Source of the DNA: NIOZ-UU13 sp964444135
GTDB taxonomy: Bacteria > Planctomycetota > Phycisphaerae > Sedimentisphaerales > Anaerobacaceae
Direction of reading: 5' to 3'
NCBI GenBank assembly: GCA_964444135.1
Contig: CAYUFX010000011.1
Coordinates: forward strand, 1-64,000
Length of the DNA stretch: 64,000 bases
Shown: positions 17,409 to 26,465 of the stretch, one piece after another
Position numbering within the stretch: position 1 is the stretch's first letter
Layout of the letters: the number at the start of each line of letters is the position of its first letter
Position numbers and translations under genes: made by a program
Notes under the pieces: generated by a model
The model's database searches: none
What the model saw: only the letters and a program-made list of their open reading frames with translations
What the model was told of the DNA's origin: nothing

Positions 17409-19301
17409 ATGAGAAAGTACCTTGTAAAATGTTCGATGTCGGTGTGTGTGCTGCTGACGGTAATTGTTCTTTCGGGTGAGAAGGGTCTCGCAAAGACGGG
17501 AGATTATCTATCTCCGATTTCTGTTGTTGCCGGTCGTGATGGGAAGGTGCTTTATGTTGCCGAGGCCGCTGCCGAGGAGGTTGCGGTTTTTAATATCGCT
17601 TCCGGCAAGGTCACCAAGGCGATATCCGTTGCGGAGAATCCTGTCGGTCTTGCGATTTCTGCCGACGGGAACAAGCTCTATGTGACCTCTGCGGTGCCTG
17701 AAGGGAAGGTGCAGGTCATTGACGTTCGCGGAGGCAGGGTGACCGACAGTATCGCCGTGGGCCATACGCCTGTTGTGGTTGTTGGAAGCCCTGACGACAA
17801 AACGCTTTATGTCTGCAATCAGTTCAACAACAACATCGGCGTCATCGACCTTGGGTCAAAAAAACAGGTCGCTACGATTGGCGTGACGCGTGAACCCGTT
17901 GCTGCCGCGCTTACGTCGGACGGCAAATTTCTGTTTGTTGCCAATCATCTTCCGGCCGGCGCCGCCAACGCCGATTATGTTGCTTCGGTTGTCTCGGTCA
18001 TCGACACGGCTGCAAAGATGGTCTCCGAGAATATCGAACTGCCCAACGGCAGCGTGAATCTTCGCGGGATAATCATCTCGCCGGACGGCAGGAACGCTTA
18101 TGTTACACATGTCCTTGCCCGTTATCAGTTTCCAGTGACATTCCTTGAGAAGGGCTGGATAAACACAAATGCGATGACCATCATCGATGTGCCGGGGCGC
18201 AAGTTCGTCAATACCGTTCTTGTTGATGACGTTGATCTTGGAGCTGCCAATCCATATAGTGTAGTTTGTACGGCCGACGGCAAGAACATCTTGATAATCC
18301 ATGCCGGCACATACGAGCTGAGCGTAATTGACCGAGAAGGATTGCATTCGAGGCTACTGCCGACTCAATCTGCCAGAAGCTTCACTTCTGAAATCCATTC
18401 AAAAGCCAGCAGGAAGTTTTCCGATGCCTCGTATTCGGCAGATGATGTGCCGAACGACCTTACATTCATAGTGGGCATTCGTCGTAGATTGAAACTGGCC
18501 GGTATCGGGCCCCGCGGCCTCGCTGTCATCGGCACGAAGGTGTATATAGCAGAGTATTTCACAGACAGTATCGGCATAGTCGATATCGACCCCGATACAC
18601 AGCCCGGAGCCAAATCGATACCGCTCGGTAAAGTTAGAGACGTGACAACGGTTCGCAAAGGCGAGGCCCTCTTTAACGACGCTTCGCTTTCCTTCCAGAT
18701 GTGGAATAGCTGCACAAGCTGCCATACCGGCGACGGACGTGCGAGCGCGCTGAACTGGGACCTGCTAAACGACGGAGTAACTAATCCGAAGAATACCAAG
18801 AGTCTGCTCCTGGCACATAAGACTCCGCCTTCAATGATTACCGGCGTTCGTGCAAATGCCGAAGCTGCGGTCCGCAGCGGCCTTCAATACATCCAGTTTG
18901 CCGAGGCTACCGAGGGGAAAGCACTGTATATCGATGAGTACCTGAAGTCTCTTACGCCTGTTGCCAGCCCGTATCTTGTCGGCGGCAAGCTGAGCAAGGC
19001 AGCTAAGAACGGCGAAAAGCTCTTCAAGAAAGCGGGCTGCGCGCTGTGTCATTCGGGGCAGCTTTATACCAATATGGGTAAATACGACGTCGGCACGAGC
19101 ACGGACGAAGAAGACTATAAGGAGTTTGACACGCCTACGCTCGTGGAAATATGGCGGACGGCTCCATATCTTCATGACGGAAGGGCCGTGACAATCAAAG
19201 AAGTTTTGACAAAGTTCAACAAAGACGACCGGCACGGCGAGACCTCGAACCTCAGCGAAAAAGAAATTGCCGACTTGGCCGAATACATCCTGACACGGTA
19301 A
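17409..19301 (+). CDS. YVTN beta-propeller fused to di-haem cytochrome (CCP/MauG-like)
   Basis: 630 residues. Signal peptide at about 1-28. From about 30 to 400 are YVTN/40-residue propeller repeats (KVLYVAEAAAEEVAVFNI, NKLYVTSAVPEGKVQVIDV, KTLYVCNQFNNNIGVIDL). The C-terminal ~230 residues carry two haem sites: CTSCH at 435-439 and CALCH at 544-548, plus TPTLVEIWRTAPYLHDGRAVT, which matches the second-haem domain of cytochrome c peroxidase/MauG. It is probably a periplasmic oxidoreductase or electron-transfer protein. It starts 21 bp after the GT4 stop, so is likely in the same transcript. A link to glycan oxidation is only inferred. Confidence 0.85.
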   Translation: MRKYLVKCSMSVCVLLTVIVLSGEKGLAKTGDYLSPISVVAGRDGKVLYVAEAAAEEVAVFNIASGKVTKAISVAENPVGLAISADGNKLYVTSAVPEGKVQVIDVRGGRVTDSIAVGHTPVVVVGSPDDKTLYVCNQFNNNIGVIDLGSKKQVATIGVTREPVAAALTSDGKFLFVANHLPAGAANADYVASVVSVIDTAAKMVSENIELPNGSVNLRGIIISPDGRNAYVTHVLARYQFPVTFLEKGWINTNAMTIIDVPGRKFVNTVLVDDVDLGAANPYSVVCTADGKNILIIHAGTYELSVIDREGLHSRLLPTQSARSFTSEIHSKASRKFSDASYSADDVPNDLTFIVGIRRRLKLAGIGPRGLAVIGTKVYIAEYFTDSIGIVDIDPDTQPGAKSIPLGKVRDVTTVRKGEALFNDASLSFQMWNSCTSCHTGDGRASALNWDLLNDGVTNPKNTKSLLLAHKTPPSMITGVRANAEAAVRSGLQYIQFAEATEGKALYIDEYLKSLTPVASPYLVGGKLSKAAKNGEKLFKKAGCALCHSGQLYTNMGKYDVGTSTDEEDYKEFDTPTLVEIWRTAPYLHDGRAVTIKEVLTKFNKDDRHGETSNLSEKEIADLAEYILTR

Positions 19302-19345
19302 GAACAGGATTTTTCTATATATAAATTTGCATAGGAACTTTAACG

Positions 19346-20281
19346 ATGAGAGAGAAGCTGATAACTCGTTACGAAAATAATCCTATCCTGACAAAGGATG
19401 ATATACCCTATCCGGTTCAGACGGTTCACAATGCGGGGGTTACGAAATTTGACAGCCGATATATAATGCTGTTTCGCTCACACCTCGATACCGGCAGATC
19501 CATAATCGGGATAGCGGAAAGCGATGATGGGTTTAATTTCAAGGCCGGTCCGGAGCCTTTTATTACGCCGAGTAAAGAGCCGATATTTTGTGAGTATGAA
19601 GAGTTCGGCGTCGAAGACCCGCGCATTACATATCTGGAAGATGCTTATTATATAACATACAGCGCATATTCGGCAAATGGAGTTCGGACCGGCTTAGCTA
19701 AGACGACCAATTTTAAATCGGTCGAAAGAATAGCCTTTATCACGCAGGCCGATTACAGAAATACCGTGCTTTTCCCGGGAAAAATTGGTGGTAGATATGT
19801 CAAACTTGACAGGCCTCATTCGGATATCAGTCCCTGGTCCATCTGGATTAGCTACTCGCCGGACCTGCGTCACTGGGGCGATTCAAGACTGGTAATGAAA
19901 CCCGTACCTTACCACTGGGACGCGACGAAAATCGGCCCGGGCGCTCCGCCGATTCGCACTAATAAAGGCTGGCTGAATATCTATCACGGCGTCTTTCCAA
20001 CAATGGATGGCCACGTATATCGGCTCGGCGTTGCTCTTCATAAGCTCGATGACCCGGCACAAATTCTTGGCATCGCAGATCGATGGATTTTACAACCTGA
20101 AGACCCGTGGGAGGTGGTTGGCTATGTACACAATGTGGTCTTTAGCTGCGGTGCTGTGCCGGAGGACGATGGGACATTGAAGCTTTACTGGGGCGGGGCC
20201 GACAAGGTAATGTGCGCGGGCACAGCAGTAATCGACGAGCTTGTAGAACTTTGCCTGACCGACTCCCGGCCTGCAATGTAA
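19346..20281 (+). CDS. GH130 family glycoside phosphorylase
   Basis: 311 residues, close to the usual ~300-330. The five-bladed fold shows NNPILTKDDIPYP, HNAGVTKFDSRYIMLFRS, GVEDPRITYLEDAYYITY (with the conserved Asp of the GH130 'EDPR' motif), then DRPHSDISPWSIWISYS and GPGAPPIRTNKGWLNIYHG. The last two carry the Arg/His residues that bind phosphate in the family. GH130 enzymes phosphorolyse beta-mannosides (e.g. mannosyl-glucose, mannobiose) to alpha-mannose-1-phosphate. It has no signal peptide, so acts in the cytoplasm on imported oligosaccharide. It is 44 bp downstream of the propeller-cytochrome gene. Confidence 0.85.
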   Translation: MREKLITRYENNPILTKDDIPYPVQTVHNAGVTKFDSRYIMLFRSHLDTGRSIIGIAESDDGFNFKAGPEPFITPSKEPIFCEYEEFGVEDPRITYLEDAYYITYSAYSANGVRTGLAKTTNFKSVERIAFITQADYRNTVLFPGKIGGRYVKLDRPHSDISPWSIWISYSPDLRHWGDSRLVMKPVPYHWDATKIGPGAPPIRTNKGWLNIYHGVFPTMDGHVYRLGVALHKLDDPAQILGIADRWILQPEDPWEVVGYVHNVVFSCGAVPEDDGTLKLYWGGADKVMCAGTAVIDELVELCLTDSRPAM

Positions 20282-20322
20282 TTATTGCATATCCAGATTT
20301 GCCTTGTAGAAAAAAACAGTAT

Positions 20323-20388
20323 GTCATTTCGACCGAAGCCCCCGTTCTTGCTTTCGCAAGAAAGCACGGGGGCGAACTGGAGAAATCT
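20323..20388. repeat. CATTTCGACCGAAG...GGAGAAATCT palindromic repeat
   Basis: Typical dispersed palindrome: outer GTCATTTCGACC/GGAGAAAT arms, middle GCCCCCGT/ACGGGGGC (20338-20345/20366-20373), inner TCTTGC...GCAAGA. It sits in the 290-bp gap between the GH130 and M24 genes; nothing else is seen in the gap. Confidence 0.7.
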
Positions 20389-20571
20389 ATTAAAAAAATA
20401 TAAAAATAAAACCACGCAAAGCCAAACATTCCGGTAAAAAAGACTTTATTTTTTCTCGGATTGTTGTTAATCAATTGTTCCTATAGCCCGTCGGAGGGCC
20501 TGTGTTTTTCAAGGAAAGATAAAGCAAAGTAAATGAGCATTGCGAAAATCCGATAGAAGAGAATAGTACAA

Positions 20572-21648
20572 ATGAACAGAGATGTAATGACAAAACGCAT
20601 CAGGGCAATTCGGCGCGAGCTGAATAAAAAGAAGATAAAGTTCCTTATAGTAACGAAGCCGGCCAATGTAACTTACACGACAGGCTTTATGGGTGAAGAT
20701 AGCTGGGCGGCAATTACCAAAGGTAACGTATATCTTCTAACCGACAGCAGATACACCGAACAGGCGCGAGGAGAATGTCCAAACTGCACCATAATGGAGC
20801 GTTCCAATTCCATGTCTGAATTAGTAGCTAAACTGGTAAAAAAACTAAAATCAGTAAGAACGGTAACCGTTGAAAAGACAACCTCGCTGGCGTATTTTGA
20901 AGCGTTGAAAAAACACGTCAAAGCCCGGTTCAGGTCGGTTGCGAATATTATTGAAACCGTCCGCAGCAGTAAAGACAATACAGAAATTAAAACAATCGAG
21001 GCCGCTGCTTCAATAGCAGCTCAAGCCCTCAAGCAAACCCTACGATACATAAAGCCGGGCGTAACCGAAAATGAATTGGCCGGCATGCTCGATTTTAAAA
21101 TTCGCAAACTCGGAGCAACGAACAGCTTTCCGACAATCGTTGCCTTTGGCCCAAATGCCTCCCGCCCGCATCACCAGCCGAGTAAAAGGAAGCTCAAACA
21201 AAAAGATACCGTCCTGATTGACTTCGGAGCTAAACACAAAGGCTATTGCAGCGATATTACCCGATGTTTTATTGTTGGCAAGCCGACCGCCTTTTATCAA
21301 AAGGTTTACGACGTCGTCGAGCAGGCGCAGGCCGCTGCTATAAAAATGATAAAGGCGGGGGCCAAAATGAAGCGCGTGGATGCCACCGCCCGAGAGGTAA
21401 TCGACAAAAGCGATTTGCCCGTTTACGGCCATGGCACAGGACACGGCCTCGGACTGGAAATTCACGAATCTCCTTTCCTCAAAGTCGAAAGCAAGGGCAC
21501 TCTTCAAGCCGGCCAGGTTATTACCATCGAGCCGGGCGTATATATGCCCGGAAAATTCGGCGTGCGAATAGAAGATGATGTCCTTGTAACCAAAACCAGC
21601 CGCCGCATATTAACCCGCAAATGTTCACATTCACCATCATTATCGTAA
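20572..21648 (+). CDS. pepP: M24 family Xaa-Pro aminopeptidase
   Basis: 358 residues: N-terminal creatinase-like domain (about 1-130) and a C-terminal pita-bread domain. All five metal ligands are visible: DFGAKHKGYCSDIT (two Asp), HGTGHGLGLEIHE (His), TIEPGVY (Glu) and RIEDDVLV (Glu). The enzyme removes N-terminal residues before proline, with two Mn/Co ions, in the cytoplasm. In many bacteria it precedes efp; here an amidase follows, so that linkage is absent. The symbol could equally be pepQ. No signal peptide; start codon ATG with a moderate upstream AAGAGAA. Confidence 0.85.
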   Translation: MNRDVMTKRIRAIRRELNKKKIKFLIVTKPANVTYTTGFMGEDSWAAITKGNVYLLTDSRYTEQARGECPNCTIMERSNSMSELVAKLVKKLKSVRTVTVEKTTSLAYFEALKKHVKARFRSVANIIETVRSSKDNTEIKTIEAAASIAAQALKQTLRYIKPGVTENELAGMLDFKIRKLGATNSFPTIVAFGPNASRPHHQPSKRKLKQKDTVLIDFGAKHKGYCSDITRCFIVGKPTAFYQKVYDVVEQAQAAAIKMIKAGAKMKRVDATAREVIDKSDLPVYGHGTGHGLGLEIHESPFLKVESKGTLQAGQVITIEPGVYMPGKFGVRIEDDVLVTKTSRRILTRKCSHSPSLS

Positions 21649-21784
21649 ACTTAAATTATAAAGTAGTTACAATCACGCCCAAAACGCAGAAAACTATTGT
21701 AATTCGAAGATGTTTTTTGTTACTGTAATATAATTGGAAGGCTTCGTGGTATCACCAAGTGGTGTAAATAGGGAATCTCGGAGC

Positions 21785-23281
21785 ATGAGTGACTTCAGTG
21801 AGTATGACAAATACGATGGACTCGGATTGGCCGAGTTAGTTCGAAAAAAAGAGATCAAGCCAAGTGAGTTAGTCGAGGCTTCGATCAGTCGCATTGAAAG
21901 GCTCAATCCACAACTCAACGCAGTGATTCACAAGATGTACGATATGGCCCGCCTGGCAGCCGATGCAGACTTACCTGAAGGTCCTTTCAGAGGTGTTCCG
22001 TTTCTACTAAAGGATTTATTGGCAGCTTATGCCGGCGTGCCTATGCGCAGTGGCAGTCGGTTCCATCAAGGTCTTGTGCCCGACCACGACAGCGAGATGG
22101 TCAAGCGATTCAAGGCGGCTGGTGTCATCATTGTCGGCAAGACCAACACGCCGGAGTACGGGTTGGTGCCGGTGACCGAGCCAGAACTGTTTGGTCCATC
22201 CAACAATCCTTGGGACCTGACCCGAACCACGGGCGGCTCCAGTGGTGGTTCTGCCGCCGCTGTGGCCGCTTACATGGTGCCCTTAGCCCATGGCAATGAT
22301 GGCGGTGGGTCGATCCGCATTCCTGCTTCTTGCTGCGGCGTGTTCGGCCTTAAGCCGACCCGTGGTCGCAATCCCCTTGGCCCCGATCTTGGAGAAGCGT
22401 GGCATGGTTTGGCCTGCGACCATGTTCTGACCCGCTCCGTGCGCGACAGTGCCGCCATGCTTGATGCCACTGCAGGACCAGACGTGGGCGCCCCCTATTA
22501 CGCTCCGTCACCCCCACGTCCTTTCCTTGACGAAGTCGGCACAGATCTAGGGAGACTACGTATCGCCTTCACCTCAAAGCCGTTCCTCCCCGGCGTAGTT
22601 CATGAAGACTGCGTTAAGGGTTTGGAAACGACAGTCAAGCTATGCCAAGACCTCGGCCATGAGGTCATGGAAGCAACACCACAGGTCGATGGCAAAGCCT
22701 TTGCCAGAGCCTTCCTGACGATGGTTTGCGGCGAAACCAGGGCTGACATAGAAGAGGCAGAGGTACTGCTCGGCCGGAAGGCAACCTTCAAGGATTTCGA
22801 ACCTACTACCTGGGCAGTCGGTCTACTTGGCAGACAAATCACGGCCGCCGAGTTTTCCAAGGCCATTCGTCTGCTACAGCGCAGCGCCAGGCAAATTGGC
22901 CACTTCTTCGAAGACTATGACGTCCTTCTGACCCCCACCCTGGCTATGCCACCACTGGCCAGAGGCGCGCTTCAACCTAAGGGCACCCAAGCCTTCGTTC
23001 TGAAACTGCTGGGGAGCCTCAATGCCGGGCGTCTGATCAATGCGCTCGCAGGGATAGATGCTCTCGCTGACCAAGTCTTTCAATTCATACCTTATACACC
23101 CTTGTTCAACGCTACGGGGCAGCCGGCTATGTCCGTCCCGTTGTATTGGAACGATGAAGGCTTGCCCATTGGTATGCATTTTGCAGGCCGTTATGGCGAT
23201 GAAGCCACGCTGTTCTGTTTGGCCAGTCAGCTCGAACGGGCGAAGCCCTGGTTTGACCTAACCCCACCTATCTGCGGGTAA
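21785..23281 (+). CDS. Amidase (amidase signature family, GatA-like)
   Basis: 498 residues from ATG at 21785; a TTG start at 21734 would add 17 residues with no homology. Catalytic Lys76 is in FLLKDLL; the cis Ser is in TTGGSSGGSAAAVAA (Ser152/153); the nucleophile Ser176 is in NDGGGSIRIPASCCGVFGLKPTRG. The C-terminus has TPLFNATGQPAMSVPLYW. The family hydrolyses amides; true GatA sits with gatC/gatB, which are not here, and the sequence looks like the stand-alone amidase (AmiC/6-aminohexanoate hydrolase) type. The substrate is unknown. Probably cytoplasmic. Confidence 0.85.
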   Translation: MSDFSEYDKYDGLGLAELVRKKEIKPSELVEASISRIERLNPQLNAVIHKMYDMARLAADADLPEGPFRGVPFLLKDLLAAYAGVPMRSGSRFHQGLVPDHDSEMVKRFKAAGVIIVGKTNTPEYGLVPVTEPELFGPSNNPWDLTRTTGGSSGGSAAAVAAYMVPLAHGNDGGGSIRIPASCCGVFGLKPTRGRNPLGPDLGEAWHGLACDHVLTRSVRDSAAMLDATAGPDVGAPYYAPSPPRPFLDEVGTDLGRLRIAFTSKPFLPGVVHEDCVKGLETTVKLCQDLGHEVMEATPQVDGKAFARAFLTMVCGETRADIEEAEVLLGRKATFKDFEPTTWAVGLLGRQITAAEFSKAIRLLQRSARQIGHFFEDYDVLLTPTLAMPPLARGALQPKGTQAFVLKLLGSLNAGRLINALAGIDALADQVFQFIPYTPLFNATGQPAMSVPLYWNDEGLPIGMHFAGRYGDEATLFCLASQLERAKPWFDLTPPICG

Positions 23282-23428
23282 CGTTTGAGGACAAAGCAAT
23301 CTGCTCGCGGCGACAATAATCTCTGCAAAGGGATTCATATGTGACTCCTCATCTTATCATTTCTTTCGACGTATAGTATCTCATCCTATTTGTAAAAAAT
23401 TTCCAGAGTAATTCAGGTCAATATTTCT

Positions 23429-23456
23429 TTGCACGACGTAAGCAATAAACTATAAT
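23429..23456 (+). promoter_or_regulatory. Promoter of the VCBS-repeat gene
   Basis: TTGCAC (23429-23434), 16-bp spacer, TATAAT (23451-23456). The 16 bases GCAATAAACTATAATA (23442-23457) recur exactly in the thiC promoter at 24838-24853. The start codon is 40 nt downstream and is preceded by AGGAGG. Confidence 0.65.
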
Positions 23457-23495
23457 AAAACCAATTCGCAACATATTTCAAAACAGGAGGTCATT

Positions 23496-24680
23496 ATGAA
23501 AACAAAATGGGTATTTCTTTTGGTTGTGTTGGCGTTTTTATGCAGTATCTCTACAGTATATAGCCAGGTGCGATTTAGAAAGGTCATCATAGATGAAACG
23601 TTCCGCGCTGAGGGAGTTGCAGTAGGAGATGTCAACCGCGACGGCAAACCGGACATCCTCGCAGGTGACGTGTGGTACGCAGCGCCGGACTGGAAGATGC
23701 ACGAAATTCGCCCCGTTGGCCAGTACGATGGCTCGAAAGGTTACAGCCAGACCTTTGCCAACTTCGCTCAGGACGTAAACGGCGACGGCTGGGCCGATTC
23801 GATTATCATCGGGATGCCCGGCGAACCGTGCTGGTGGTATGAAAATCCGAAGAATAAGCCCGGCCACTGGAAGCAGCGAATGGTTGTCAATAGCGCCTGC
23901 AATGAGACGCCCTTGTTCGTTGACCTGCTGGGCAATGGCAAACCCGTGCTGGTCTTTGCCGTTCGCCCTAAGGGCCAAATGGTGTGGTTCAGTGTGCCAA
24001 ACGACCTTGAAGGTTTGTGGGATATGCACATTATCTCCGAGGGCCCCAACGCACCGGGTACAGAGAGATACAGCCACGGCCTAGGCGCGGGCGATGTCAA
24101 TGGGGACGGCCGAAACGATGTGCTTATCAAAGAAGGATGGTGGGAAGCGCCTCAGGACAGAACAAATACAAACTGGAAATTCCACACGGCCAATCTCGGG
24201 CCCAACTGTGCTGATATGCTTGTCTATGATGTCGATACCGACGGCGATGGCGACGTAATTACCAGCTCGGCACATGATTACGGCATCTGGTGGTTCGAGC
24301 AGCAGCTTGGAACAGACACCCCTCAGTTCGAGCAGCACCTTATCTTTAAGGAGTTTTCTCAGACGCACGCGATACGGCTCGTTGACATCAATGGTGACGG
24401 CGTCAAGGATTTGGTTACCGGCAAGCGATATTTCGCACACCAGGGCAAGGACCCCGGCGGCCACGAGCCGGCGGTGCTTTACTGGTTCGAGCTGCGCCGC
24501 CCGCAGAATGGCCGGGTCGAGTTCGTCACGCACAAAATCGACGACAACTCCGGCGTCGGAACACAATTCGAGGTAACCGACCTGAACGGCGACGGCAGGC
24601 CCGACATCGTTACGTCAAACAAAAAAGGCGTTCATGTCTTTCTACAACGGCGCCAAAAAGCGTCCCGGCGCGAAAGATAA
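23496..24680 (+). CDS. Secreted FG-GAP/VCBS-repeat protein
   Basis: 394 residues. Signal peptide MKTKWVFLLVVLAFLCSIS. At least six calcium-binding-like blades follow: VGDVNRDGKPDILAGD, QDVNGDGWADSIIIG, GAGDVNGDGRNDVLIKE, DVDTDGDGDVITS, LVDINGDGVKDLVTG and VTDLNGDGRPDIVTS, each D-x-N/D-G-D-G-x-x-D. They form a beta-propeller of the integrin-alpha type. W/Y-rich faces (WWEAP, GIWWFEQ) are typical of the planctomycete versions, thought to bind carbohydrate or act on the cell surface; no catalytic site is seen. An AGGAGG ribosome site is 9 nt before ATG. Confidence 0.82.
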   Translation: MKTKWVFLLVVLAFLCSISTVYSQVRFRKVIIDETFRAEGVAVGDVNRDGKPDILAGDVWYAAPDWKMHEIRPVGQYDGSKGYSQTFANFAQDVNGDGWADSIIIGMPGEPCWWYENPKNKPGHWKQRMVVNSACNETPLFVDLLGNGKPVLVFAVRPKGQMVWFSVPNDLEGLWDMHIISEGPNAPGTERYSHGLGAGDVNGDGRNDVLIKEGWWEAPQDRTNTNWKFHTANLGPNCADMLVYDVDTDGDGDVITSSAHDYGIWWFEQQLGTDTPQFEQHLIFKEFSQTHAIRLVDINGDGVKDLVTGKRYFAHQGKDPGGHEPAVLYWFELRRPQNGRVEFVTHKIDDNSGVGTQFEVTDLNGDGRPDIVTSNKKGVHVFLQRRQKASRRER

Positions 24681-24734
24681 CGGACAGCATACAAGGCCAA
24701 AAGTTAATATTTACTTAAACTGACTGATTCTCTG

Positions 24735-24806
24735 TGTCATTCCCGCGAAAGCGGGAATCCATACTATTGCTACGGTTTTTGGATTCCTGTTTCCACAGGA
24801 ATGACA
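24735..24806. repeat. Pair of TCATTCC...GGAATCC palindromes
   Basis: TGTCATTCCCGCGAAAGCGG...TCCA at 24735-24761 and an inverted relative TGGATTCCTG...CAGGAATGACA at 24780-24806. Together they can form one larger cruciform. They lie between the VCBS gene and the thiC promoter and could also terminate the upstream transcript. Confidence 0.75.
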
Positions 24807-24824
24807 TGCTTACTAAATATTTAT

Positions 24825-24852
24825 TTGACTGACGGATGCAATAAACTATAAT
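24825..24852 (+). promoter_or_regulatory. thiC promoter
   Basis: TTGACT (24825-24830), 16-bp spacer, perfect TATAAT (24847-24852). Transcription would begin near 24859, just at the 5' edge of the TPP aptamer. Confidence 0.8.
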
Positions 24853-24860
24853 AGAAGCTG

Positions 24861-24960
24861 TTCACTGGGGGTGGCCTTGGGAAAAGTAGGCCTGAGAAAA
24901 AACCCTTTGAACCTGAACAGGATAATCAGTAGATTTCTGAGAAGCCTGCGTAGGAAAGTG
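24861..24960 (+). promoter_or_regulatory. TPP riboswitch (THI element)
   Basis: Diagnostic parts in order: CTGGGGGTGGCC (24865-24876; the GGGGTGxC 5' strand), GGCCTGAGAAA (24889-24899; normally GCTGAGA), ACCCTTTGAACCTGAACAGG (24902-24921), GGATAATCAG (24920-24929) and CTGCGTAGGAAAGTG (24946-24960). It binds thiamine pyrophosphate and turns off the downstream gene, which is thiC. The intrinsic terminator at 24992-25024 provides the switch. Confidence 0.93.
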
Positions 24961-24991
24961 ATTGATAGCGAAATTTGACAGCCACAGAGTG

Positions 24992-25024
24992 AATCGCTTC
25001 GGAGCAGGAGCGATTTTTTGTTTT
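24992..25024 (+). terminator. Riboswitch-controlled terminator before thiC
   Basis: Stem AATCGCT/AGCGATT (24992-24998/25009-25015), 10-nt loop, followed by TTTTTGTTTTT. It sits 31 nt after the aptamer and 20 nt before the thiC start, so TPP binding most likely acts by transcription termination. Confidence 0.8.
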
Positions 25025-25043
25025 TAACGGGAAATCAAAAACA

Positions 25044-26372
25044 ATGGCTACACAATTAGAGAACTCGCGGACAGGGACGATTACCGAAGAGGCTAAATTT
25101 GTCGCTGAGGTGGAAAATGTTGATGCTCAACTTATTTGTGATGAGCTTGCCGCCGGCCGGCTGGTAATACCTGCAAACAAGCTGCATTTAAAAAGCAATC
25201 TGACGCCGATGGGTATAGGCCGGGTGCTCATCACAAAAGTAAATGCAAATATCGGCACAAGCACTGTCCGCTGCTCGATAGAAGCAGAAATTGAAAAAAT
25301 GAAAGCGGCACTTGCCGCCGGCGCCGATGCGATTATGGATTTGAGTACCGGCGGTGACCTTGACCAAATTCGTGAGAAACTACTTGCTCAGTGCCCGGTA
25401 CCTTTCGGAACAGTGCCAATCTATGAAATGATAAAGGGCAGAAATGTCGAGGACATAGACGACAAAATAATTCTGGGGATAATCGAAAAACAAGCCAAAC
25501 AAGGCGTTGATTTTTTCACGATTCACGCCGGTGTCTTAAGGGAGCATCTGCCTTTGCTTGAGAACCGGGTGGCGGGTATCGTCAGCCGAGGGGGGGCGCT
25601 ATTGGCCAAATGGATGCTATACCACAACAAACAAAATCCCCTGTACGAAATGTTCGATGATTTGTGTGGCATATTGGCTGAGTATGATATTTGTTTTTCT
25701 CTTGGCGATGGTCTTCGACCCGGTGCAATCGCCGACGCTACCGACGAAGCACAAATCGCAGAATTAAGAACCATCGGCGAACTTACTACCAGGGCCCAGG
25801 AAAAGGGCTGTCAGGTTATGGTCGAAGGTCCCGGGCACGTGCCGTTTGACCAGATACAATACAATATGGAAATCCAGCAGCAGATTTGTCACAATGCTCC
25901 GTTTTATGTTCTTGGCCCGCTGGTAACGGATATAGCAGCCGGCTACGACCATATAACATCAGCAATCGGCGGAACCGCCGCTGCCTTTTACGGCGCATCG
26001 TTCTTGTGTTATGTTACGCCCAGAGAGCATCTGGGCCTACCCAATGCCGATGACGTTCGAGCCGGCGTAATTGCGGCAAAAATTGCAGCCCATGCCGCCG
26101 ATGTTGCTCGCGGTTTAAAAGGCACTGCCGAGCGGGATAAAAAGCTGAGCATCGCCCGGACAAATCTGGATTGGAAAACGCATTTGGCCGAATCGCTCGA
26201 CCCCCAAACGGCGGAAAAAATGCACCGCCAGGCCTGTAAAGAAATTGGTATAGAGGAATTACCATCAGCCGATTACTGCTCAATGTGCGGCCGACAGTGG
26301 TGTAGCCTCAGGATAAACAGAGAAATCCGCGATGCTATAAAAGCCGGGAACGCCGGTCCGGTAAAACGGTGA
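25044..26372 (+). CDS. thiC: Phosphomethylpyrimidine synthase ThiC
   Basis: 442 residues, the short bacterial form without the extra N-terminal domain. ThiC is a radical-SAM enzyme that rearranges aminoimidazole ribotide to hydroxymethylpyrimidine phosphate in thiamine synthesis. Motifs include SNLTPMGIGR, GADAIMDLSTGGD, VQVMVEGPGHVPFDQI-like (CQVMVEGPGHVPFDQI) and YDHITSAIGG. The C-terminal cluster motif is C412-SM-C415-GRQW-C420 (CX2CX4C), which holds the [4Fe-4S] cluster; the usual CGPKFC reads CGRQWC here. It is controlled by the upstream TPP riboswitch. No other thi gene is next to it. Confidence 0.95.
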   Translation: MATQLENSRTGTITEEAKFVAEVENVDAQLICDELAAGRLVIPANKLHLKSNLTPMGIGRVLITKVNANIGTSTVRCSIEAEIEKMKAALAAGADAIMDLSTGGDLDQIREKLLAQCPVPFGTVPIYEMIKGRNVEDIDDKIILGIIEKQAKQGVDFFTIHAGVLREHLPLLENRVAGIVSRGGALLAKWMLYHNKQNPLYEMFDDLCGILAEYDICFSLGDGLRPGAIADATDEAQIAELRTIGELTTRAQEKGCQVMVEGPGHVPFDQIQYNMEIQQQICHNAPFYVLGPLVTDIAAGYDHITSAIGGTAAAFYGASFLCYVTPREHLGLPNADDVRAGVIAAKIAAHAADVARGLKGTAERDKKLSIARTNLDWKTHLAESLDPQTAEKMHRQACKEIGIEELPSADYCSMCGRQWCSLRINREIRDAIKAGNAGPVKR

Positions 26373-26465
26373 AACTCAGCTTTAGCCCAGTCCAATCGTT
26401 AAAAAGCGGGCACAATTTTCTGAGATGACATATCTTTAGGTGTAGGCAAGAACGAGAGACGAATA

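Noticed and set aside
20338..20373. Possible intrinsic terminator after the GH130 gene
   Set aside because: Stem is strong but lacks an adjacent T-run on either strand; it matches a dispersed palindrome family instead.
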